A stretch of 64,000 nucleotides of DNA from NCBI GenBank assembly GCA_032156805.1, contig JALDXQ010000006.1, forward strand, positions 1 to 64,000, written 5' to 3'. The notes below the pieces were generated by a model. It saw only the letters and a list, made by a program, of their open reading frames with translations. It did no database searches and was not told where the DNA came from. Shown here one piece after another: positions 16,295-25,915 of this stretch. This DNA is from Gp6-AA40 sp032156805. GTDB lineage: Bacteria; Acidobacteriota; Vicinamibacteria; Vicinamibacterales; UBA2999. Within the stretch, counting starts at the first letter, position 1. Every line of letters begins with the position of its first letter. The position numbers and the translations under genes were made by a program.

Positions 16295-18463
16295 ATGGAA
16301 ACAGCTCTGGCGGATTCGTTCGTTCAGGCGAAGCAGCCGTTCGTAGACGGGTTTGGCGAGCGCCGCGCGATCATCGATGCGCGCGGTGAGCGCCTGAATC
16401 TCCTGCGTCTCAAGGCCTCACTTGTGGCCACGCCGTCCTTTGAGATGGCGCTCCGCGAACGCGTTGTCCAGGTTGCCGGCTTCCTGCACCCATCCTATTC
16501 ACACGTTCGGACCGTCGAAATCGAGCGCTCGTCCGGCACCCTGGCCATCGTTTCGGACCACGTGCAGGGAGTGCGGCTCTCCGCGCTCCTGGCGGCCGGC
16601 GAGAAGCGCTCGGTCAGTGTCGACCTTCCGGCCGTCACCTGCATTGTCCGGCAGCTCGTGCTCGCCACGACCGCCTGGCGCGAGCAGATGCCGGACGTCG
16701 TCCACGGTGCCATCAGTCCCGACCGCCTCATCGTCACTCCGGACGGCCGACTGGTGGTCGTCGAGCACGTGCTGGGATCGGCGATCGAGCAGCTTCGCTA
16801 CTCCCGGCAGCAGTACTGGGAGGAGCTGGGCGTACCGCTTCCGGCGACGTTCAAGTTCGCGATCAACGCCCGGGCAGACGTCCTTCAGGTCGGCGCCGTC
16901 GCACTGGCCCTTCTGCTCGGGCGACGGTTGCACGCGGGCGATCGCCTCACCGAGATCCCGCCCGACCTTTGCGACACGCTGACACCTCAGTTGCGCCTGT
17001 GGCTGCTCAGGGCGCTGCAGCTCGAACCGGTCGGCTCGTTCACGTCGGTCGTCGATGCGCGAGCGGCGCTCGACGCGGCGTTTGGCTCCGAGGATCGAGT
17101 CGCGGAACAGGACGCGCTCCTGCTGTTCATGGCGCGATGCCTGGCTCTCGATGTCAACACTGCGGAATTTCGCGGTGAAGAAGAGACGGACGCACCGGGC
17201 AAGCCAGACGATCTACCGGACGTCGATCTCGCTACACGGATCGAAGCGCTGCGCACATTCCTCGCACGACGCTCGGCGCGGCGCGAGGCCCCCGTGCACG
17301 AGGAGCCACCACCCGTGGTACCCGAGGTGCCCGAAGTACCGGAGGCCGTAGCAAGCCCGGTGAATCAGTCTTTGCCCGGACCATGGCGACGCGCCGACCC
17401 CCCACTCGAGGTTGAACCGGCTCCCCCGCCGAATCCTGACGGTATCGTGTCATCCACCGAGCGTCACGAAACGCCTCGAATAGTGGTGCGAGCGCTTCCT
17501 GCCGACTGGACGCGTTACCTCTGGATTGCGGCGGCGACTGTCCTGGCACTCGGTGCGGCACTCTTCGCGCTCATCGTGGGTATCTTTCCCTCGTCCCGGC
17601 AGCCCGTCACGGGTGGTCTCTCGATTGAGACTCGCCCGCCCGGTGTCGCCGTCACGATCGATGGCATGCCACGAGGGGTGACTCCCCTCGCCCTGGACCT
17701 CGAAGCAGGCGACCACGTGATTGAGCTCGTGTCGGGCAACGAGCGGCGCCAGATTCCTGTCACGATCCGTGAAGGCAGCGAGACGTCTCAGTTTCTCGAG
17801 ATGGCCGGTGTCGCCGCCCGCGCAAGCGCCACCGAGTTGCGCATCAGAACGGAACCCTTGGGAGCAGAGGTCACGGTGGACGGCCAGTATGTCGGGCAAT
17901 CCCCTGTGAGCGTCTCAGACCTCGCGCCGGGTCCACACACGGTCGTCCTCAAGCACCAGTCCGGAACGGCGACAGAACAAGTGCTCATCGAGGAAGGCAA
18001 GTCAGCGTCACTGTTCGTTCCCCTCGCCGCTTCACCTCCCGGCACTGCGGCCGGTTGGATCTCGGTCCCCTCCCCGGTCGACGTGCAGCTCTTCGAGAAT
18101 GGTCGCCTCCTCGGCACCAGCAGAGTCGATCGAATCATGCTGCCGGCCGGACGTCACGACATCGACATCGTCAACGAGGTGCTCGGGTTCGCACAACGGC
18201 AAACGGTTCGCGTCACGCCGGGCCAGGTCTCAACCATCAAGCTGGCGTGGCCGACTGGCAACCTCGCGATCAACGCCATTCCATGGGCTGAAGCATTCGT
18301 GGACGGACGATCTGTCGGTGAAACGCCGATCGGCAACCTGCAGTTACCCGTCGGGCCACACGAGATCGTGTTCCGTCACCCGCAACTCGGCCAACGCAGC
18401 GTCATGGTGACCGTCACCACTCGCGAAACGGCCAAGGTGGGTATCGACCTGAGAGCGAAATAG
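16295..18463 (+). CDS. Degenerate protein kinase with membrane helix and four PEGA domains
   Basis: The protein has 722 residues. Residues 1-260 have the fold pattern of a Ser/Thr protein kinase, but the catalytic loop reads HGAISPDRLIV near residue 136 where HRDLKPxN is expected. The DFG position reads VEH, so the key Asp residues are missing and it should be a pseudokinase. A Pro/Glu-rich linker (300-390) leads to one membrane helix (about 407-430). Outside the membrane are four PEGA-type beta domains (about 445-505, 515-580, 588-655, 655-722), each with a phrase like VTIDGMPRGVTPL, VTVDGQYVGQSPV or AFVDGRSVGETPI. PEGA domains are thought to bind surface polymers. The protein may pass an envelope signal inward by binding rather than phosphorylation. 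Confidence 0.8.
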   Translation: METALADSFVQAKQPFVDGFGERRAIIDARGERLNLLRLKASLVATPSFEMALRERVVQVAGFLHPSYSHVRTVEIERSSGTLAIVSDHVQGVRLSALLAAGEKRSVSVDLPAVTCIVRQLVLATTAWREQMPDVVHGAISPDRLIVTPDGRLVVVEHVLGSAIEQLRYSRQQYWEELGVPLPATFKFAINARADVLQVGAVALALLLGRRLHAGDRLTEIPPDLCDTLTPQLRLWLLRALQLEPVGSFTSVVDARAALDAAFGSEDRVAEQDALLLFMARCLALDVNTAEFRGEEETDAPGKPDDLPDVDLATRIEALRTFLARRSARREAPVHEEPPPVVPEVPEVPEAVASPVNQSLPGPWRRADPPLEVEPAPPPNPDGIVSSTERHETPRIVVRALPADWTRYLWIAAATVLALGAALFALIVGIFPSSRQPVTGGLSIETRPPGVAVTIDGMPRGVTPLALDLEAGDHVIELVSGNERRQIPVTIREGSETSQFLEMAGVAARASATELRIRTEPLGAEVTVDGQYVGQSPVSVSDLAPGPHTVVLKHQSGTATEQVLIEEGKSASLFVPLAASPPGTAAGWISVPSPVDVQLFENGRLLGTSRVDRIMLPAGRHDIDIVNEVLGFAQRQTVRVTPGQVSTIKLAWPTGNLAINAIPWAEAFVDGRSVGETPIGNLQLPVGPHEIVFRHPQLGQRSVMVTVTTRETAKVGIDLRAK

Positions 18464-18472
18464 GCGCGCCCG

Positions 18473-19954
18473 CTACTTCCTGCCTGTGTACTCGAGAATG
18501 AACAGGCCCGTCCCCACGCGATCCGACGCGTACGCCAGCCCGCGATGATCGATATCGACGTCATTGATTTGAATGACGACCGGTTGTTGCATGGCGATCG
18601 GGTGTGAGCGCTCGTTGGTCTTCGGGATGTAGTAACCAACTTCCTGCAGGCGATAGGGATCGGACAGATCCACCACGCGAATTCCGGCATTGAAGTACGC
18701 CAGCCACGCGAGCTTGTTCTCGAATCGATTGAGCTTGCCGTTCACGGTGTCCGCCGACTGATGGGGACCGAATCGGCCCCCCTTCGAGCAGAAGTCAGCG
18801 ACCGGCACTTGCCAGACAGACACGGGAAACGGCCTCGTCTCATCGGTGATGTCGAGCATGTACGAACCCGTGCGCACGCCGCCGGGACACGGCGCCATGT
18901 CGGCGGCGCCACCGGCCTCGTCAACGACAAAGACGTACTTCCGCGGCAGCGCCGATGCTCCGAAGTTCGGCACCTGCTCGTAGACGATCGGTGAGACCGT
19001 GTGCGGACCCCGATGCGGCGGATTCATATCGAGCGACCAGACCAGCCGCGGCTTCGCAGGATCGGCGATGTCGAACTCCGCCACCCAGCCTGAGTTGCGG
19101 TACCCGACATAGAGTCGCCTGTTCACTTCATCCACGACAGGATGATGCGCGTACTGGTTCTCGTAGCCGGGCTCGCCGTCCTTCTGGCTCGGCAGCCATG
19201 CACGTCCCACGAACTTCGGTGCTCGCGGATCCTTCAGGTCGAAGATCTGGATGATGACGTTGCGGAATCCAGGCTCACCCGAGGCGGCGTAGAAATAGCC
19301 CGTGTCAGGCGACCACCAGCCTTTATGTGCGCGCATGATGAACGCGCCGCCGCAGCCGCGACCGCATGAACCGGGCGGCGTACCGGTTATCTCCGAGACG
19401 AGCGTGATCGTCGACGGGTCGGTGCCGCGCGATGTGATGTCGAAGATCTGGTACTTGAGATCCTTGCCGGTCTCGCCTTCGCTGAGCACTTCGGAGTTTC
19501 GAATGAGGTAGTCGCGCCCGGAGCCGTCGAACTTGTAGTCGTAGACCACTGACACGCCACGCGAGTTCCGGTTCGACTCGTTTGGAATGTGCCAGACGAG
19601 ATTCGGCTTTGCCGGGTCATCGACATTCAGGATCGACGTGCCGTTCCACTCGTCCTTGCCGGTGATGGGATTCATCTTCGGCTTGCCATCCCAAAAACTC
19701 TCGTGATGACCGACGTACACCCAACTGCCGTTGGCGGGATCGGAGAGCGTGGTAACGACCAGCGATTCGCGTCCCTGGAGATCGTGGTGGCCGACCAGAC
19801 GCACGTTCTGTGCACCATCGGCACGGGAATCAGTAGCAGATGAAAGGGTCGCCGGAGATTCGCCCGTCGTGGGCGCAGCCTGACAACCAATGCCGGTCAG
19901 GCCGATCACTGACCCAAGGGCGGTCGCGAGAGATGTGGCGATCCAGCGTCGCAT
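18473..19954 (-). CDS. LVIVD-type beta-propeller lipoprotein
   Basis: This 493-residue exported protein has a lipobox LTGIGC at residues 19-24, so it should be a membrane-anchored lipoprotein. The rest has LVIVD-like repeats, seen as phrases of the type ILNVDDPAKPNLVW, IFDLKDPRAPKFVG, EFDIADPAKPRLVW, MLDITDETRPFPVS and VVDLSDPYRLQEVG, which build a beta-propeller. Cysteines in GSCGRGCGG and near CSKGG may form disulfides. No enzyme activity is recognisable. It starts 32 bp behind the HtrA-type protease gene on the same strand, so it probably shares its transcript. It ends 9 bp from the stop of the convergent PEGA gene. Confidence 0.75.
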   Translation of the reverse strand: MRRWIATSLATALGSVIGLTGIGCQAAPTTGESPATLSSATDSRADGAQNVRLVGHHDLQGRESLVVTTLSDPANGSWVYVGHHESFWDGKPKMNPITGKDEWNGTSILNVDDPAKPNLVWHIPNESNRNSRGVSVVYDYKFDGSGRDYLIRNSEVLSEGETGKDLKYQIFDITSRGTDPSTITLVSEITGTPPGSCGRGCGGAFIMRAHKGWWSPDTGYFYAASGEPGFRNVIIQIFDLKDPRAPKFVGRAWLPSQKDGEPGYENQYAHHPVVDEVNRRLYVGYRNSGWVAEFDIADPAKPRLVWSLDMNPPHRGPHTVSPIVYEQVPNFGASALPRKYVFVVDEAGGAADMAPCPGGVRTGSYMLDITDETRPFPVSVWQVPVADFCSKGGRFGPHQSADTVNGKLNRFENKLAWLAYFNAGIRVVDLSDPYRLQEVGYYIPKTNERSHPIAMQQPVVIQINDVDIDHRGLAYASDRVGTGLFILEYTGRK

Positions 19955-19986
19955 GATTCGACGCGGCGAATCTTACTTCAAACCGC

Positions 19987-21684
19987 CTAGCGCGCCACCT
20001 GCTTGATCCAGGCAGCCAGCAAGGCGCGTGCGATTGGACTCTTCTGATCCGGCGAAATCACCTCGAGTTGCAGCTGACGGGCGCCGACGCGAATGAAAGT
20101 ACCTTCAATCACGTACGAGACACCCAGCCACTCCGCCCGCTGCGTGTACGAAGCCGGCGCGCCAGATCCACGGCGCGCCGGGCATGACGCCGCGGCGTCC
20201 TCGGGCGAGGAGGTTGCGGTGTCCCACACGGCCGCGCGCAGTGCCAGCGTCACATCGTTCGCCGGGTACGCAGCGACGCTCGTGTTCGGCTGAGGCAGAC
20301 CGGCACACACGGTCGGCGCACCAGGCTCCTTGACCCAACCTGCTGGCAAAGGCACATTCAGCCCTGCCGTGGCTCCACCTGGCTGCGCCCATTCGAGCCT
20401 GTCCATCGACGCCAGTTCGCCACCGACTAAACGCCTGCCGTCGAGGCTGAGGATTGAATCGCGCAGCACGCTTTCGTTGTAGGCGAGCTGCTCGTCCGAC
20501 CCGACATAACGGGCAATCAGCTTCTCCGGGCCCAGTTCGAGGATGCCGTAATGCATCCGTATCCTCTGCTCCCCGACAATGGTCGAACCGCTTGCGCGCC
20601 CGTGCAACAGCGGTGCACTACCAGGGCGCGAGGTCATCTGGCCGTCATCGACCTCGACGAGTAGACGCTCGAACGTCTCGCTCTCGACCAGTGTCCGTTC
20701 CATTCGGCGCGCGTTCCATGGCGAGAACCCGCGATCGATGCGCAACGCAACTCCGGTCACCGCCGCGTCGGTCTCGACACGCGATCGAAACGGCGACGTG
20801 TCGCTCAGTCCTTCAGGTAAGCGAATCGCAACGCCCTTCCCCTCGAAGGTGTGAACCGGTCCCGGCCGCAGGCGGCGCGAAGGCATCAATGACTCGAGGC
20901 CGTGTGATTCGAGAAACTCCTTCGCCTGGTTGATCGGGATGGCAAATCCGATCCCGGAGTTACCGGTGACGCGGGCACGAATGACACCGACCGCAAAGCC
21001 GTCCTGATCGACGATCGGCCCACCGCTGTTGCCAGGATTAATCGTGCTGTTGATCTGAAGGGCGCGCCGCTCGCCAGAGTCACCCGCTCGCAGCGCGGAG
21101 ATGGTGCCGGCTGACGTGCTGATCTCGGGCACGAGATCGGGCGCCGCGACGCGACCCACTTCGAGTTGGCGGCCGAAGGGATAACCCAGCGCGTCGACGC
21201 TTTGCCCGGTACGAACGACATCTGAATCGCCCAACGCCACATAGGGAAGGTCGGACGCGCTGATGAACAACACAGCGAGGTCGAGCTGGGAATCCGACGA
21301 GTGCACCGAGGCCTCGAAGCATCGCGTCGGGCCTTGATTGCCGGCCGACGCCCCCTCGCCGAAGCACACATCGATCCGGCCAACCTTCAGCGTGAACCTG
21401 GCTTTCCTCGGACCGTCCTCGACGGTGAATTCACTGTTGCTGACGACGTGCTCGTTGGTGAGGACGTAGCCATGTGGGGAGACCACGAAGCCGCTGCCCG
21501 TGCCGATCTCGACGCGCTCCAGCTCGGTGGTCTGCTTTCCCGAGCCCGCCTCGTCGAGCTCCACACGAACACTGCCAACGAGCCGGATGAAGACGGTCGC
21601 ATCAGCCGGGGCATCCGCGCGTTGTGCCTCAGCCTGGCCCTGGCCGATCACGAGCAGGGCCGCCAACACCAGCGTCAGCCTCAT
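19987..21684 (-). CDS. Secreted trypsin-like serine protease, HtrA type without visible PDZ
   Basis: The protein has 565 residues with a signal peptide (LTLVLAALLVIGQGQAEAQ). The protease part (about 30-265) carries the full triad: His in TNEHVVSN near 76, Asp in SQLDLAVLF near 133 and Ser in NPGNSGGPIVD near 216. A two-cysteine insert (VCFGEG to TRCFEA) sits between His and Asp. The C-terminal 300 residues show no PDZ signature and instead look like a separate alpha/beta domain with two further cysteines (VCAGLPQP, AASCPARRG). It should act in the periplasm in protein quality control or processing. The ATG follows TATAGA by 8 nt, with CCCATCCC between, so no ribosome site is seen. The LVIVD gene follows 32 bp downstream. 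Confidence 0.87.
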   Translation of the reverse strand: MRLTLVLAALLVIGQGQAEAQRADAPADATVFIRLVGSVRVELDEAGSGKQTTELERVEIGTGSGFVVSPHGYVLTNEHVVSNSEFTVEDGPRKARFTLKVGRIDVCFGEGASAGNQGPTRCFEASVHSSDSQLDLAVLFISASDLPYVALGDSDVVRTGQSVDALGYPFGRQLEVGRVAAPDLVPEISTSAGTISALRAGDSGERRALQINSTINPGNSGGPIVDQDGFAVGVIRARVTGNSGIGFAIPINQAKEFLESHGLESLMPSRRLRPGPVHTFEGKGVAIRLPEGLSDTSPFRSRVETDAAVTGVALRIDRGFSPWNARRMERTLVESETFERLLVEVDDGQMTSRPGSAPLLHGRASGSTIVGEQRIRMHYGILELGPEKLIARYVGSDEQLAYNESVLRDSILSLDGRRLVGGELASMDRLEWAQPGGATAGLNVPLPAGWVKEPGAPTVCAGLPQPNTSVAAYPANDVTLALRAAVWDTATSSPEDAAASCPARRGSGAPASYTQRAEWLGVSYVIEGTFIRVGARQLQLEVISPDQKSPIARALLAAWIKQVAR

Positions 21685-21692
21685 GGGATGGG

Positions 21693-21698
21693 TCTATA
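21693..21698 (-). promoter_or_regulatory. Candidate -10 of the protease gene, leaderless arrangement
   Basis: TATAGA on the minus strand ends 8 nt before the ATG at 21684. The -35 is weak. There is no Shine-Dalgarno site between it and the start. Confidence 0.45.
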
Positions 21699-21739
21699 TT
21701 GCCCCATCGGGAACGCAGAACGAAGAGCGAAGGACGTTC

Positions 21740-23341
21740 TTACTTTGCCAGCGCGACGGCCTCGATCAGATCCGAGTTCTTACCGCCGGAAGCCCCTCCG
21801 ATGATGAGTACCCGGTCACCATCGATCACGAGCCTGTGAACGATGCGTGGCGTCCCCTGGCCAACCTTCGTCCACGTCGTGGCGTCGTCATTCAAGCGAT
21901 AGAGCCCTCCGTTGTCGACGCTGACGTACAGGCTGCGGCCGACAACCGTTGCGGCGGGACCAAAGCCATTCATGGCACCGCCCGGCAGGTCCGGCCCCTT
22001 GGACCACTCGCCGCTCGCCATGTCGTAGACGCTGCTGCCGCGAACGACCTGCGATCGCTCGTCGAAACCTCCAAGAGCATGGACCTTGCTGCCGACCGCC
22101 GCGGCAATCAGCGCACGCCGCTTGAATGGCTGCGGCGCCCGCTTCCACGCCAGCGTCGGCGCCGACAGGTCGAGCAACTCGATCGAATCGGGCCACTCGG
22201 TCTTCTCTTTACCCCTGAGCGTCCAACCACCGACGACAACGAGCGTGTTGCCAACGACGACCACGTCGTGCGACGAGCGCGGCACCGGCAGCGGCGGCAG
22301 CGTCTCCCACTTGCCCGTCGCCGGGTCGAACCGCGCCACATCGGCGATCGAATGGATGTCCTGAGATTCTCCGGGTTTGTTCCGCGGCTGCATGCCACCA
22401 ACGCGATAAATCTTTCCACCGTGTGCGGCGAGGTTCATACCCTGAAGAGATGGGCCGTCCGGCAATGGTTCCCAGGTCTTACCGTCTGCGAGCCGAAGCC
22501 GGTTGAACTTGCCTGACACGGCCTCTGTGGAATACGAGTGCGTCGGCACCACGTGGCCGCCGTAGACATAGAGCCATCCGTCGCTCGCCACTGCACCGAA
22601 GCTCGATGTCGCCTCAGGCAACGTCGCGACGCGCGTCGCACGAGGTTCCGCCGCTGATTGCGTGGCGCCCGTTCCGCTGCCGGCGTCGAAGACCAGCGTC
22701 GCGTAGTGGCGGACCTCGGCGTACGACTTTCCGCCGCGCTCGCCTGGCGTCGTCTCCCAGAACCGGGCCCAGGCGCCGTAGCGTCCCTTCTGCGAAAACT
22801 CCTCGGTCCAACCTTCGTCGTCGGTATCGGCCATCTCCTGCGATCCATCCGGCAGGATGACCGTGATCTGACCGGAGTGCGGCTTTCCGCGAGCGATCAA
22901 TTGCAGGCGGACGGCGCCGGGGGCACCGGCCGGAATGATCTCGATCGGCACCACATCGCCGAGCTTCGTCTGTGGAGCAAACGCATCGCCGACGATCGTC
23001 TTGGGGTAATACAGCAGGAGGTGGGGCTTGCTTCCCCGGTCGTTCACACCGAGGTCAGCCATGCCTCTGATGACACCACGCTGGCCGGCCGCGAGAGAGA
23101 CCGTGAAGGTCTGCTGTCCTTTGACCAGCGTCAAAGGCTGTTCGCGTCCCTGCTCGTTACGCAGGAAGAGCTTCGTTCCCCCAACCAACCCCACGTCGAC
23201 CTCGGCATCCTGCCGGAGGGTCTCGCTGAGGAAGACAGTCGCCGTCGCGTTGCCGTGCTCCGGCACCACGAACACGAAATGCGCCTGACTGGTGATCGAC
23301 GCTCCAATGACGCACAAGAGCGTCAGTACCGCACGTTTCAT
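21740..23341 (-). CDS. DUF4198 domain fused to a Kelch beta-propeller, exported
   Basis: This 533-residue protein has a signal peptide (AVLTLLCVIGASITSQA) followed by HFVFVVPEHGN, the usual mature start of DUF4198 proteins. Residues 20-230 are the DUF4198 domain, often encoded with metal or TonB uptake genes. Residues 240-533 form Kelch repeats, with the doubled glycines VYGGH, RVGGM, VVGGW, ALGGF and IIGGA. I know DUF4198 proteins as single-domain, so the Kelch half is an added module that could dock a partner. The start at 23341 follows AGGAAGGTGGGCT; an earlier ATG at 23383 would put 14 unlikely residues before the signal. It lies 97 bp behind a TonB receptor gene. A role in metal or heme uptake is an inference from this pairing. 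Confidence 0.8.
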   Translation of the reverse strand: MKRAVLTLLCVIGASITSQAHFVFVVPEHGNATATVFLSETLRQDAEVDVGLVGGTKLFLRNEQGREQPLTLVKGQQTFTVSLAAGQRGVIRGMADLGVNDRGSKPHLLLYYPKTIVGDAFAPQTKLGDVVPIEIIPAGAPGAVRLQLIARGKPHSGQITVILPDGSQEMADTDDEGWTEEFSQKGRYGAWARFWETTPGERGGKSYAEVRHYATLVFDAGSGTGATQSAAEPRATRVATLPEATSSFGAVASDGWLYVYGGHVVPTHSYSTEAVSGKFNRLRLADGKTWEPLPDGPSLQGMNLAAHGGKIYRVGGMQPRNKPGESQDIHSIADVARFDPATGKWETLPPLPVPRSSHDVVVVGNTLVVVGGWTLRGKEKTEWPDSIELLDLSAPTLAWKRAPQPFKRRALIAAAVGSKVHALGGFDERSQVVRGSSVYDMASGEWSKGPDLPGGAMNGFGPAATVVGRSLYVSVDNGGLYRLNDDATTWTKVGQGTPRIVHRLVIDGDRVLIIGGASGGKNSDLIEAVALAK

Positions 23342-23437
23342 AGCCCACCTTCCTGTTTCGTCCTTTGCGCATCGTGTTCGCATCAGTGCATGCGCTCCGG
23401 CTCATCATCCTGCATTCCGTCCGCCATACCGCCTCCA

Positions 23438-25732
23438 TTACCAGCCGTAGGACACAGAGACCAGAGCGCTGACGCCTGGGCTCGAGTAGCGATCGATTGT
23501 GGGGTCCGTGGCCGAACGCCCGCAGACGTTCGGCCACTCGAAGTACTTCTGGTCGGTCAGATTGAGTACGCCGCCACGCAGCGTCACGTCGCGGCCGAGC
23601 GCGATCCATCCAAGCACGTCCGCGACCCCATACGCCTCCGGCGCGAAGAATCCGTCGCCCGCCGTCTCCTGCGACTGGCCACGCGCCGCGCGCACAATCA
23701 CTTCGCTGCCCCAGCGACTGGAAGGTGCTGAGTAGAGAAGCCCGAAAGCCCCCTGATCCGGTGCGATCGAGTTGAGTGGCACGTCGTCAGCGTTCGAGAC
23801 GTCATTGCCTCTGATGATCGCGTAGCTGGCACGCAGGCGCAGGTCGTCGGTCAGACGCGCCTCACCCTGAAACTCCACACCCCGGATTTCAACCTTCGAA
23901 ACGTTCTGATACTGGAACTCCAACAAACGCGTGGTCGGGTTGACCCCGCGCTGCACTTGCAGGATGAAGTTGTCGTAGTAGTTCATGAATCCGGTCACCG
24001 CGACACTGACAGGTCCAGTCGCGGAACGCACGCCAAACTCGATGTTATCGCTCGTCTCGGCGTCGAGATCGGTGTTCGGTATCGACGTGTACCCCCCGGC
24101 GAGGTTCGTGAAGCCACTGTTGACCGCGCTGTAGGGCGGTGCGCGAAAGCCGCCGGCGTATTGCGCGTGCACCGTCACGGCACTCGACACGTTGACAGCA
24201 GCTCCAACCTTGCCCGACGTCGCGTCGGCCGAGAAGTCCATGGCGGTCGGGCTCAGGCTCGCGACAAACACCGGATCGCTCTGGTCGGCATCGAGGTTGA
24301 AGTGGTCGTAGCGGACACCAGGCACGAGTGTGAGCCGACCGAGGCGCATCTCCGCCTGGAGGTACGAGCCGGCTTCGGCCACGTCGCTCTTCGGGAAGTA
24401 CTTCGAGGGAAGAATCAGGTTCGTCACCGGAACAACAGCGCCCGTTGCGGCATTCACGTCGACACGATCGCGAATCATGTCGAAGGCGTTGTGCTTGTAA
24501 CTGCCGCCAAAGGTGAGAAGCATCGCCTGTCCACGTGGCGCCAACGCCTTCCTTCCCTGGACCGCTCCACCGTAGCCGTCCTGGTCGAACTCGAGAGTGC
24601 CGCTCCGGTTGATCGTCTGCGCCGGGCCGGCGCCGGTGGTGATGCGGAACTCATCGACGACCTGACCGGTGTCGCTCGTCTGCGCGTACAGGTTCCACGA
24701 CCACTGGCTCAACCCGCCGCGATCGAGGAGCGTGTGGTCGACCGAGAGGCGTCGTCGACGCATCGTGTCGTCGGAGGTGATGTCCGCGACGTTGGTCGAG
24801 ATGGGCCCGGTGACAGTCACACCGCGGGATGCGAAGGCCTGCGTCTCGATGTCATTGTCCGCGAGATCCAGGACGCTCCGCAGGACGTTTCCGTTGCCGA
24901 GTGTGAACACGGCCTTCCCAAGCGCCTGAATACTCTGCCGATCCTGGGGATTGGGTGCGGTACGCGTCGCCGATTCGGTGTCCACGTCGCCACTGTTGTC
25001 GATTTCGTGGCCGCTGGCGTAGCTGACGAACAGCGAGGCCTGCGCCCGCGGCCGACCGCCAGCCAGCACGATGTTGCCGGTGCCTTCGTCGCCGCGGCCG
25101 TCGAATGACGTCTTGGCGCCGAGATGCAATGGCTGCCGGCGCACGAGGTAGTCGGCAGGATCCTTGGTGAAGAAGGAGACGACGCCACCGAGCGCGTCAC
25201 TGCCATAGAGCGACGACCCGGAGCTGCGGACGATTTCGGCGGTCTTGAGCGTATCGAGATCGAGTGTGAACTGGTGGACGTTGAACGGCCCGAAATCGAA
25301 CTGCTCGGAGGTCTCCACGCCATCGACCTGGGTCATCACCCGATTGCCGCCGATGCCGCGAATGTTGAACCCGTTCAGCCCAACCCGCGTGAGGTTGGTC
25401 TCGATGTAGATTCCGGGTTCGAACCTGATGAGATCGGCGACGTTCTCGATCTGCCGTCGTGTGATGGTCTCGGCATCGATCACCGACACCGTGCCCGGTG
25501 TGTCCTTGAGCCTGGCGGGGTTGAGCGTGGCGCTGACCGTGACCGTGTCGAAGAAGCGCGGTTGATCGTCGGACGCCGCATCCGGGGCAGACTGGGGCGG
25601 CGCGGCCGGCGAATCCGCCGGCTGCTGTGGGGCGTCCTGCGCGCGAACTGCCGGCGGGACAGTCATCAACATCCACACGAACACGAACAAGACACGAGCC
25701 TGAAACGAGCATCGATGGCGTATCCGCCTCAT
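23438..25732 (-). CDS. TonB-dependent receptor, heme/haemoglobin-receptor type
   Basis: This 764-residue outer membrane receptor has a signal peptide (VLFVFVWMLMTVPPAVRAQ) and a Pro/Ala/Asp spacer. The TonB box-like FFDTVTVSATLNPARLKDTP comes next. The plug contains NLTRVGLNGFNIRGIGGNRV and the SSGSSLYGSDALGGVVSF signature, and the barrel ends in an aromatic residue (SVSYGW). Plug phrasing and size fit the haemoglobin/transferrin/lactoferrin family rather than the Oar group upstream. The ligand is not certain; heme is the best guess. It is followed by the DUF4198-Kelch gene and preceded at about 170 bp by a Fur-box-like dyad, so iron or another metal probably controls it. Confidence is high for the family and moderate for the ligand. 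Confidence 0.87.
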   Translation of the reverse strand: MRRIRHRCSFQARVLFVFVWMLMTVPPAVRAQDAPQQPADSPAAPPQSAPDAASDDQPRFFDTVTVSATLNPARLKDTPGTVSVIDAETITRRQIENVADLIRFEPGIYIETNLTRVGLNGFNIRGIGGNRVMTQVDGVETSEQFDFGPFNVHQFTLDLDTLKTAEIVRSSGSSLYGSDALGGVVSFFTKDPADYLVRRQPLHLGAKTSFDGRGDEGTGNIVLAGGRPRAQASLFVSYASGHEIDNSGDVDTESATRTAPNPQDRQSIQALGKAVFTLGNGNVLRSVLDLADNDIETQAFASRGVTVTGPISTNVADITSDDTMRRRRLSVDHTLLDRGGLSQWSWNLYAQTSDTGQVVDEFRITTGAGPAQTINRSGTLEFDQDGYGGAVQGRKALAPRGQAMLLTFGGSYKHNAFDMIRDRVDVNAATGAVVPVTNLILPSKYFPKSDVAEAGSYLQAEMRLGRLTLVPGVRYDHFNLDADQSDPVFVASLSPTAMDFSADATSGKVGAAVNVSSAVTVHAQYAGGFRAPPYSAVNSGFTNLAGGYTSIPNTDLDAETSDNIEFGVRSATGPVSVAVTGFMNYYDNFILQVQRGVNPTTRLLEFQYQNVSKVEIRGVEFQGEARLTDDLRLRASYAIIRGNDVSNADDVPLNSIAPDQGAFGLLYSAPSSRWGSEVIVRAARGQSQETAGDGFFAPEAYGVADVLGWIALGRDVTLRGGVLNLTDQKYFEWPNVCGRSATDPTIDRYSSPGVSALVSVSYGW

Positions 25733-25898
25733 GGCATGACTCCCGGTTGCGTGCCACGAAGAGGAGCCCGTAAGATGCTGGCGTCGGGCCGTTCATGCGC
25801 GCACACGCGTGAAAACGGTTCTTCCAGAGGACCAGGTCCCGATACGCCCGTCGGATGTTGACGCATCCGGCGGGCACTTTCGCGCGGTAAAACTGATA

Positions 25899-25915
25899 CT
25901 GAGATTCAGTCTCAG
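25899..25915. promoter_or_regulatory. Fur-box-like dyad
   Basis: CTGAGA-TTCAG-TCTCAG is a perfect 6-bp inverted repeat. It overlaps a second one, ACTGA-GAT-TCAGT, and TGAT words flank it on the left. The stretch resembles the interlocking TGA-rich repeats of Fur-family operators. It sits in the 318-bp gap between the divergent TonB receptor and flavin oxidoreductase genes; I see no other gene in that gap. Confidence 0.45.
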
